A stretch of 64,000 bases of DNA from Albugo candida (lineage: Eukaryota > Oomycota > Peronosporomycetes > Albuginales > Albuginaceae), in contig CAJNAR010000184.1 in assembly GCA_905220665.1 (NCBI GenBank), positions 1 to 64,000 on the forward strand. Reading direction: 5' to 3'. The first letter of the stretch is position 1; each line of letters starts with the position of its first letter. The position numbers and the translations under genes are program-made. Positions 55,901 to 64,000 of this stretch are shown piece after piece. A model generated the notes under the pieces. It was not told the origin of the DNA. It was given only the letters and a program-made list of their open reading frames with translations, and made no database searches.

Positions 55901-57102
55901 AAATGCTTTGAAGAGTTCTCCATATGCTTCACGTGATGGTCGAAGCTTTCATCTTGGTTGAATTTCGCGTTGTTTTCGACTGAAATTTTAAATTGTTGGA
56001 GACTCGATTCGTAAAAATACCGTGACTCATTGGTGTCGTGGATGCGATAGCGAGCTGCTGCGACTTCCAAAACACGCTGGCTAGACTCAACATCACGTCG
56101 GCTATCTTTTGCAACCTTTTGTTGAATGCGCTGACTGTTTCTTGATTTTCGTCTTCCAACTTTCCCACATTTTACCGGGATTCGAAGTTGTCCGTAACTG
56201 TTCGAGCACCAAAATCGCTTCCAATTTGATTGCTTCGACAACGTTAGGATATACAAATAGTCGTAATGAACATTTCCAATATCCTCGACCCGGAGATTGA
56301 GTTGGATTTGCAAAAGTTACTTTTTGTGCCAGATGATCTCCGGCATGTCGTGGACGAAAATACTCAGAGGTTTTGTATACCATATTGAATAGCTCTAACG
56401 ACATGCAGATATAATCAAGTCGATTCTTGCTCGGTAATGGTCCTGTAAATACTTTTTCAGTCGGATGTTGGATTCGCCAAGCGTCTACCACACCCAACTT
56501 TGAAAGCCATTCGAAACACGCTAATCGACTTGGTTCGTGTCGAATTGTTCCACTCGAAGCATCGATAGCTGGATCGAGTGGTGTGTTGAAATCACCAAAT
56601 ACGATATGTGTTGCGGTCGATTCGAAAGTGTTTGAGAGCAATAACTCATAAAATACCACTCGTTCCTCGGCCTTGACCGGTGCATATACATTGTGGATAT
56701 ACACAGGTGCATCGTGAATGATAAGACGCAAAACCAAATAACGATTTCGAATGTTTCGTTCGGTGAGTTCTTCAGCTGTTGAGTAACCGGGAAAGTCTGA
56801 ACGAAGGATTTTCATGACGCCGCCACTGCGGTTTTGAGTCGGATGGAGAAAAGCACTGTTGTGGTCATTGACAAAAATTTTGTGCTGCATTTTTGAATTA
56901 ATAAAACTTGAAATGAGTTCAATTGGTCGTGATCGTGGAACTTGGTTTCTTGAACACAACAATTGGAGTGCTGTGATGGGATGTGGTCGATAAAGATGAC
57001 CAATTTAGGAATTCCCTGAACATTCACCGTGACTGCTGAGACATTGTTCCACGTTGAAATAATCGAGGAGCCCTTAGCATTCACGCTGAAGTGGACCGGC
57101 AC
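52914..57102 (-). pseudogene. LINE ORF2: endonuclease and reverse transcriptase, frameshifted
   Basis: The APE-type endonuclease part (57000-56150) shows VQETKFHDHD, NVYAPV, GDFNTPLDPAID, NRLDYI and GDHLAQ. The reverse transcriptase part (about 55800-54400) shows SSSSPGMDGLPAAFY, YRSIALLC, FLDFEKAYDRVNW, QRGVKQGDPLSELLF, the catalytic FADDS box (near 54910) and YLGIPFG. The C-terminal part (54001-52914) has Trp/Cys-rich blocks. At least four frame changes interrupt it. Confidence 0.88.
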
Positions 57103-57675
57103 TCAGCCTCATTTTATCATCTTCTTTTGAGAGATGAAGTGTTGCTTTCTCTTCTGGGAAAAATCTGAGATTGACTGAGAGCTCGCCGATATCACCACAG
57201 AGAATTCCTTGCCATTTACCACCAAACCATTGAGACCAACATTTTATGCCCACATCGGAGCGTAACAACAAGATGAGCACATTGATTGGGAGTAAACGAC
57301 AATGGTGACCCGGAATCCAAATCTCTGGTCTATCGGTGAGATAGTGGATCCAGTGATCGTTTGTGTAAAATGTCGGGGCAGTAGACATAAATAATAGTTC
57401 AAATAATGCGAGAGCTTTGGTCGCCCGAGTCAAACCGTGAACAGTGTCCGGCACTGATTTCCACCACGGCATCACTTTCTTGAACAATACAGCTCTCTTT
57501 GAGGGAACTTTTCCACCAACGTGGCGATTCCATCGCGTCGTAAACGTAACATCTTCGCTGAGATTGTGCGCTGCAAAAACGCGATTGATTAGAAGTAGAT
57601 GTGCTACTTCGTCCAACGCAGGATCATTCGACTCCATGCATGAAATAAGCACTCCATGCATGATGATGGGATGAT

Positions 57676-58308
57676 CTAATGCTGCTCGGATGATTTGGTC
57701 TGGTTTGGTACAGAATTGTACCAGCTGACACACATGAGGGATGCACGCATCGGCTTGAACCAGCTTGTCCGGTCGAAGCTGGTGGAGTTCATTTTTGGAA
57801 TCCATTTCCATGAGCTCTCCGATTTCACCAATGCGAGTTGGTCGCTCTGCTTTTCCACCGTTGTATGACGCTTCTTATAAAAGTGTGCCGCCTCTTTCGA
57901 GGTGGCTATCTCTTTTGGCATCCGTGCTTTCACGGGAATAATTTGAATGCGGTTGCCATGCGCCGGATTGTTAACCGCTTGGACTTCTTCGACTTCCACC
58001 TCCATAGTTGCGAGCCCAGCAAAGTAATTACTTGTCGCCAACGTTGGGAGCGCACGAGGTGGTGCATTGGAAACCATTTGGTCGAACGGTTCAGTCCGAT
58101 TACGCTTCCGGCGTGTCCATGCCAACTGCATGTAGGTGTCACCATCCTTCTCCACCCGTGGATGGGAAGATGATTGACTTTTCAATTGGAGGATTGGGGG
58201 AGTAGGGTGAGATAAGTCTGGTGACCCTGGTGGTGAGATAGAGGGAGGACTGTTGAGCTCCAACGAAATTTGGTCGGAATGCTTTCGCTCCGGTCGCCTC
58301 GTCTCCAA
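57676..58308 (-). pseudogene. LINE ORF1-like reading frame
   Basis: 210 codons starting METRRPERKHSDQISLELN. Polar and Pro/Ser-rich, no clear zinc knuckle, ending in frame conflict with the next ORF (57811-57074), which may be its continuation by frameshift. Role (RNA-binding ORF1) inferred from position. Confidence 0.6.
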
Positions 58309-58346
58309 TTCCTGAATTTGAACTGGACGTGTCGTAGGTCAGTTGA

Positions 58347-59299
58347 TGCGTTTTGAACGATATTTTCGAGCACAAGCGTCTCTGCGCCACCCGTCGCATC
58401 ACTCACAGCGACTAGATATAGAAAATGTTCGGGCCAAGAACGGTTCGGGTCCTTTCTCGCGGTCAGTAGCTTGGTTGCTTGAGCTTGAGTGATAGTGGTT
58501 CGAAAAGTCTGGTGCAAACATCCATGACGTATTGCAGCATCAGTTGCTGCTGCCACCAGGTCGCTAGTTGCTTGTGGTAATACCGTTCCGCATTGCCAAT
58601 CAGGTAATGCCTCAAAAGGTCAGCCTTGACTTCTTCTGACCAATCGAAAACACACGCCATCTGAGCGAACACCAGCTGTCGAACGCAACGATGACCCCGA
58701 TCCAAAAATCCAGAATCTAGCCCTTCGTACTGTATTGGCTTCTTTCCATGAAATGAGCGAATAGACCGTTTTCTCTGCCGAGAATCGGGCACTTTAACCC
58801 CAACCGCTCGAGGTGAGTAATGACATAGAGGTTTGCTGGGTGGTATCGGTGCTTTCTGCGGCATCTGAGCCTGAACAATTGGTTGACCGTGCCTCATGGC
58901 TGCATATTCCTGATGCTGACGGTACATCGAGCTCTGAAAATGTGTTACTCTTGGTACTGGAGCTTGGACAGGGGGAGGCGTGTGTAGGAGCGCACCTATC
59001 TTCATGCGCGACGAGCCAAAACTTCTCCTACACGCCGACTGAAATACACCGGTTTCTTGAGCGCCCCTCATGCGCTCATCTTCTTCCCTCTTGATTTGTG
59101 ACATCCCTAGGCGACCCATGCGTTCTTTCATGGCCGTCAGTGCCTCGAGTATCTTGAGGCTCATATCGCTAGAGGCACCTCTCCCTTCACGAGCATCTGC
59201 CACTGCAGTCTCGGTGGGTGGATATGTATCGACCTGTACGCGGCCGTCTGGTGTCGTTTGTGCGCGATGTGCGCGTGGGAACGATAGGAGTTCATCACC
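58347..59299 (-). pseudogene. gag of element B, right of the LINE
   Basis: A large ORF encodes an N-terminal gag (MHEKERAMEVFIGDELLSFP), a Pro/Gln-rich middle and a matrix-like part (AERYYHKQLATWW), ending at a frame change near 58463. The next frame continues LVAVSDATGGAETLVLENIV up to the LINE target site (STDLR codons). The start codon at about 59331 lies in the LTR, so the true start may be 59308. Confidence 0.82.
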
Positions 59300-59452
59300 T
59301 ATAAAAACCTCCATGGCTCTTTCTTTTTCGTGCAAATGTGAAAGTGTTATGAACTGTTATCATGTGCATTTCCCATCTAATCTGTCAGCATTCAACCTAC
59401 AACATCGCGCACTATTTCAAACAGCACGGTCGTTAGATGACATCTTCGAACA
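59300..59452 (-). repeat. 5' LTR of element B
   Basis: 153 bp, uninterrupted; equals the left LTR after removal of the SINE. Confidence 0.88.
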
Positions 59453-59457
59453 GATCA

Positions 59458-62400
59458 CGACCAAGGTCTCGAAAATATCACCAAATTTGCCAGCTCTTCG
59501 AGAAGCTTTTATGTGGTGTTAATGGGACAACTAAATCCTCAGCGTGAAGATTACTTTCGACATGCAGAGGAACTGGTCAATTTTCACACAGCTAAATGAT
59601 CCAAGCATTCGCCTGGGAAATAAGCCGACGGTGGCCGCTTTTAAAAAAACTAATATTGGACGACTCAAAAAAATTGAAGAGCGCCAAAGGAGAAACCAGG
59701 TGCCTGCTTCATGTCTGAAATGGAAGGTCATTACAAACGCGACCGCAAGCAAGAAGTCAAGAAGGATTTTGCGTTGGCAGTTGCAGACAATGTCGACGCC
59801 ATATGTCAATGGATTTTGGATAGTGGATCGAGTCGTCACCTGGTGACGCACCATCACGACTTTACAGTGCAAAAGAATGTGATGAAGAATGCCTGCTTCC
59901 AAATGGAGAGAGTCTGAAAATGCAGCTCAAAGGAAACGCCGATTTAGTAGTACGCGTCGATGGTGATCTTCGTCTCATCAAACTTAGCGACATCTACTAA
60001 TTGACAGATCTTCCGTCGAATATACTTTCGTATGGAAGAATCGAAGAAAAATGATATGAACTTCGTTATGATGGACGCACGCGCTCGATGGTCCGACGCA
60101 GCGACGGTTTCAAGATCTTCGATGTTGACAAGGACAGCAATAACGTATTGGTTGTACGTGATGTGATTAAGGATTTAGTTGGACTTGGTACCAGGAAACC
60201 TGACGACTGAATATTTGCAGCTCTCGCTGAAGCTGTCAGCTCAATGCACAAGCGGGAAGTCTGCTGGATTTTCACTTGCGATTTGCGCATCTGGCTTATG
60301 GCAGTATTGAGAGAATGGAAAACGACTCAGAGAGCGGCATGATTCTCACGAATAAAGAAAGGCCAGCGTGCATCATATGCGCACAGGGCAAGCAGACGCG
60401 CAATAATCAGTCGACCAAAGACACTGGAATGAATGCTCCTAAAGACCGATTAGGTGGCGTTATCTGTAGCGATATTAAGGGTCTAATCACTCCAATCGAC
60501 AGGTGTGGAAATAGGTACCTTATTATTTTCGTGGATCACAAAAGCAACTACTGCCGTGTGTTTCTGGCAAAAACGAAGGACAAGGCGACAAAGTCATTCG
60601 AGAACTTTCTTCGACTGTAGGATTCACTGCCATCAGGAGCCCGAAACAGAAGAACCTCGATCGGCGTGGAGAAAAAGGACCTGTTATTGGCAAGAGCGAC
60701 GAAATAAAAGGGTACAAGGTGCTGTTTACCAATGATCGCGTGGTGCGAACAACGCAATATGTCAGAAATACTAAGATCCTCAGCGAGGATGCAAGCGCGC
60801 AATTTGTTCGTCAAATGAATGAAAACAACGCGGAAGAAGCTTACAACAAGAAGATCACTGATCCCATTGACTTGAGCGTCGAATCAGCATCTGAGATGGA
60901 CGCTGTATGTGACATACGGACAGAAACAACAGCGATGTTGCACATCGGGAAGAGCTACAAGTGGTAATGAGAAAATTCAAGAAGCGCGTCAAGCGTGGAG
61001 AAAGAAGAAGTAATCTGAACAAAGCTTCATTTAATCAGCCGGCAATGAGCACGAGGACGAGATATGATGGAAGAAATATCGCACCACGCGAGATTATTGA
61101 TGCTGCTTATACATTGTGTGGACCCGAAGTTTGGAGAGAAGCCATGAAAATTGACAAGTTTCTGGGGTGGGAGCGCGTTGCTGAGTCGGTGATAGATTCA
61201 TTAAGTCCAATGACACGTGGGAGATGGTATTGCTCACGGATGAAATGTGCCCTCTTCACGCAAAATGGGTGTTCAATAGAAAAACAGATGCTAGCAGAAA
61301 CGTCAAGCGCTCCAAATCCGCATGGTGGCGTGCGGAAATGTACAGTCATTTAGTAAAAATATACACTAACATTCGTCGTCGTGGAAGGTTATCCTTTCAC
61401 TATCCGATATATGGGGTGTACCGGCGCGTCATGGGGACGTACCCAATGCGTATGTCAAGGCCTCTACTGAACCGGATCTGGACATTTACCTGTACGTTCC
61501 ACAAGGAATGAGAGTGAGTGAGAAGGAGCTAAAGCGTTTAGGTGCTCATCACACAAAACAAGTGGTGCTTCAACTCCAGCGTAGCTTTTATGGAATAAAA
61601 CAAGCTGGAAGACTCTAGCAGTAACTTATACATGCAGAACTACTTCGTGTCGGATTCGTACAATGTGTCATGTGTCACAGACTCGTCCATCTACTACAAA
61701 TGAGATCACGATGGAAAGAATGCCGTCGGAGTATATGTTGATGATTTGCTGGTGACCGGGACGTAAACAATTGGTAACGCTCCAGATCAAGGACTTGGGC
61801 GTCGTTAGCAAGTTTCTACGGATGCGACTTACTCATTCTTTGGAATTTGGGTCATAGAATTGACCAAGAAAAAATGTTAGATGAGCTACTATCAAATTTC
61901 GGCCTACAAGATGCACACCGCATGATGACACCCACAGGGCTCGCTCATGATACTGACATGATGGAAGCCGACCCGATCCTACCCGCGCATGGGCCAGTCG
62001 CCTCAGCATCACTGATACACATTCAGTCAATCGTGGTATCACTGTTATGGTTGGCGCGATGCACACTACCGAACATTGCGTATGCGGTTCACCAAGCTAC
62101 GCGTCGAGCCCATGCTCCTATGATAAGCGAGTGGCACTTGAGCAAAGGAATTGCCAGGTATTTGGAAGGAACCAAAAACTTCAAGTTTCAGCTTGGACAG
62201 AAACAGGCTAAGCAAATCACTACTGTGCAACTTTCAAGCGCAAGCGATGCGGACTTTGCAGGGGACAAGATTAGATGCAAGTCGATAAGCGGAACGATCT
62301 TTCGTGTGGGTGACATGATAGTGGGCTAGACGTGCTGGAAGCAAGCCTCAGTATCGCAATCGAATATGGAAGCGAAGTTCGCGTCGTCTTCACATGCCGG

Positions 62401-62690
62401 TCAACAGCTCCTGGTATTACGTGAGCTAATTGTTGAACTGGGGATTAACATGGAATTACCTATGCAGACGGAGAAAGACAATTCAGCAGCTATCCGACAG
62501 ATGGAAAACAAAGAATGTTCGACGCGAGCCAAGCATATCGACATTTAGCTCAAGTTCATCAAAGATTGTGCTAAACGGGGCATCGCAAAGCCATGTTATG
62601 TGCTCACCGGAGAGATGGCAGCTGACTTGCTTACGAAGACATTTAGCGCTGTTCGACTATAACAATTGATGGGGCTATGTTCGCTGATAC
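59458..62690 (+). pseudogene. gag end and pol of element A
   Basis: Continues gag (LNPQREDYFRHAEELVNFH), then protease (ICQWILDSGSSRHLV near 59800-59840) and GAG-pre-integrase (CIICAQGKQTRNNQ). The integrase core (60430-60620) has GNRYLIIFVDHKSNYCRVF. The reverse transcriptase is split over frames (GDVPNAY region near 61430; a VDDLLVTG box near 61735-61760), then RNase H (SDADFAGDKIRCKSISG, near 62240-62320; EKDNSAAIRQM near 62470). Many frameshifts and stops show it is inactive. Confidence 0.85.
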
Positions 62691-62754
62691 GCGAAACTAG
62701 TAAGGATCAGGACATGAATTTGGGTAACAAACACACGGCGCCGTGAGGAAGGAG

Positions 62755-62982
62755 TGGTGGAAAGTAACGACTCCACATTGCCATCCGCCGGGCGTTTTGG
62801 GGAAACGATCCAAGAATCTAAATAGTGGTTTCGTATACCTTCCGCTGGGACTGTCCCGACGCGGTGATTTTGTAATTAAGTAGACCGTAGAAAGAGAAAC
62901 TAACAGTCATGAATAATATACTTACTTCTATTTTCCCTACCTTCAGTGAAGAAAATTTTCATTCTGTGCGGCATTCACGACA
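62755..62982 (+). repeat. 3' LTR of element A
   Basis: Starts TGGTGGAAAG right after a purine tract and ends GACA; 228 bp. Confidence 0.85.
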
Positions 62983-63725
62983 ATCGCAAAATAGCGGACT
63001 ATGAAACTTCTATCCAAATGAGCGCATATCTGGACAGCTATCACCTTAGACTTTGGCATATTAATTTCTTCAAATAGGGATAAAAATCCTGCGGATCGCG
63101 AGTCTGTAAGGTCGAAAAATGCTCTCTTCCATCAAGCAAGCCGTTTCAAAAGCTGAATATGAGCTTGGCTGAGATTCTCAACTGGATAAACCCAAAAATA
63201 GAAGAAAAATCACAGTATCAAACATCTATATGTGTAACCTGCATATCAAGTACAAGGTTTGCTTCCATGCTACAAAGTACGTGTTCGACACTCTGGAAAC
63301 GTTGCCTACATGTTTACACGCGAGACGTGCATCCTTACGTATTTACTTACTCAGATAAAATTCAATTCTAATTTAGAAAATCTGTCCGTCAAACCAGGCT
63401 GAGAATACGATTACGGTATCGTACACCTATGTGTCCCAACTGCATGTTTACGTTCAGGTTTGCTTCCATGCTTACAAAGTACGTGATCGGTAGTCGACTG
63501 CGCTACCAACTTGTCTACGCTGCGAGGCGTGCAACTTTTGTTTTGTAAAATACCCATATAGGTAGAGCCTACCCAAGTCGAACATGCATTTGAGCAGAAC
63601 TCACAACTCAACGATAGGAATAACATAAGATGTGCTCTTCCATATATTGTGTGGTGGTGGACTGAACCATGATAAATTCAGCTAAAAGGTTATCACAATC
63701 TAATAATACATCCTCGGAAAACACA
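62983..63725. other. Region right of element A with a short imperfect repeat
   Basis: Two imperfect copies of about 90 bp (near 63245-63335 and 63447-63537) share ggtttgcttccatgc and caaagtacgtg, and both end near gcgag(a/g)cgtgc. On the minus strand the second copy has a tRNA-like 5' half (aagttggtagcgcagt). A 70-codon ORF at 63159 has no recognised feature. Confidence 0.4.
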
Positions 63726-64000
63726 ATGAAGATCTACTTGGCACTTTCGTGCTGCACTGCTTTGCTTGGAGTCTTACCAGCATATTGCCATCACGTCGAC
63801 GGATACAGCATGTGGTTCCACTGTTCCTTTTACGAAAATGTAAGCTTGAGGAAGTGTGGGCCAAGTGTCAGAATAACAAAGATAATTCAGCATGGATATC
63901 TCATGCAATTTTATATGGAAGAGGACAGTGATGCCACACCTCCGTTGTCGCGATGCCTGCCTGAAACGCCAATAAGAGAAAAAAGCCATATCGACCGAAT
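63726..64000 (+). CDS. Secreted protein, 3' truncated by the window edge
   Basis: ATG 63726 opens a frame that is still open at base 64000 (91 codons). Residues 1-21 form a typical signal peptide: positive Lys at 2, a hydrophobic core with a Cys-Cys pair, and a small-residue end near Ala19/Cys21. The mature part (HHVDGYSMWFHCSFYENV) contains a few cysteines, then a basic and polar stretch with LSRCLPETP. No known effector motif such as RxLR or CHxC is clear. It lies within 750 bp of a transposon nest. A secreted role in host interaction is inference from context only. Confidence 0.6.
   Translation, partial: MKIYLALSCCTALLGVLPAYCHHVDGYSMWFHCSFYENVSLRKCGPSVRITKIIQHGYLMQFYMEEDSDATPPLSRCLPETPIREKSHIDR

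Larger units (their letters stand above)
52619..58326 (-). mobile_element. LINE (non-LTR) retrotransposon inserted in element B gag
   Basis: 5.7 kb, minus strand, flanked by a 20-bp target duplication with one difference (52599-52618 and 58327-58346; core tcgtaggtcagttga). A first ORF (58308-57676) is rich in Ser/Pro and charged residues. A second region (57811-52914) has endonuclease and reverse transcriptase domains. No poly-A is seen at the 3' end (52619). Multiple frameshifts make it inactive. Removing it restores the gag reading LENIV, NASTDLR, LLAKYDKYRTDYL in element B. Confidence 0.9.
48416..59452 (-). mobile_element. Element B: Ty1/copia retrotransposon (minus strand) inserted in element A gag
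   Basis: LTRs are exactly 153 bp at the right (59300-59452) and 153 bp at the left (48416-49103) once the SINE and its repeat are removed. The flanking target duplication is GCTCA (48411-48415) and GATCA (59453-59457), one difference. On the minus strand the LTR begins TGTTCG/TGTCGG, and the 3' LTR is preceded by the purine tract gagaaggag. After removing LINE and SINE it is about 4.8 kb, a normal copia length. Gag is at the right and pol runs to the left. Confidence 0.92.
47330..62982 (+). mobile_element. Element A: Ty1/copia retrotransposon (plus strand), host of the nest
   Basis: LTRs at 47330-47559 and 62755-62982 (about 229 bp) share long identical stretches, including the gtggtttcgtataccttccg box. 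A primer-binding-like ggttatgagccc follows the 5' LTR, and a purine tract (gaggaaggag) abuts the 3' LTR. Subtracting element B and its target repeat leaves about 4.6 kb, the normal copia size. The order is gag, protease, integrase, reverse transcriptase, RNase H, as in copia. I could not find a convincing matching target duplication at the outer ends. Confidence 0.9.

Noticed and set aside
47325..62987. 5-bp target duplication for element A
   Set aside because: Sequences next to the two outer LTR ends do not match in any register tried; no claim made.

Overview
The window is nuclear DNA from a eukaryote, most likely an oomycete close to the white rusts (Albugo-like). Genes carry many very short introns (about 40-60 bp, GT-AG, some with a visible CTAAC/CTAAT branch site). 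They include eukaryote-only functions (alpha-COP, PEX16, frataxin, COQ3, COQ8, NF-YA, DCAF13), and Ty1/copia, LINE and tRNA-SINE elements lie between them. The species assignment is inference from gene style; I had no database. Many gene models below were built by hand-splicing, and exon junctions are given where they close the frame.

Layout. 1-7022: the 3' part of a giant coiled-coil gene made of about 36 tandem 60-residue repeats, broken twice in its left half. 7424-26880: a compact block of recognisable genes on both strands: NF-YA, alpha-COP, COQ3, a zinc-finger chromatin-type gene, a NadD-like nucleotidyltransferase, frataxin, a TMEM184/DUF300 membrane protein, a Coa1/Tim21-like mitochondrial protein, ribokinase, a CUE/CCCH/Smr protein, DCAF13/Sof1, D-aminoacyl-tRNA deacylase and a DUF4359-like protein. 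27-36 kb: short, heavily spliced genes that do not show as long ORFs. PEX16 and a ubiquitin-hydrolase C-terminus are recognisable; several others are not. 36.3-39.2 kb: an intact single-exon gene and the COQ8 kinase-like gene. 39.9-41.9 kb: unresolved small genes.

42.5-63 kb is a mobile-element graveyard. An inverted partial copy of the alpha-COP gene is split by a short copia derivative (element C) with equal 193-bp LTRs and a perfect 5-bp target duplication. Next comes a four-element nest. Copia A (plus strand, 47330-62982) is interrupted in gag by copia B (minus strand, 48416-59452). Copia B is itself interrupted in gag by a LINE (52619-58326) and in its 3' LTR by a tRNA-derived SINE (48518-49036). 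Removing each insertion restores a normal-length host element. At the far right an ORF with a signal peptide runs off the window.

Functional themes: several genes serve mitochondria (COQ3 and COQ8 of ubiquinone synthesis, frataxin, the Coa1-like protein), and neighbours often share very short divergent or convergent spacers (54 bp COQ3/zinc-finger gene, 44 bp TMEM184/Coa1-like, 22 bp alpha-COP/COQ3).
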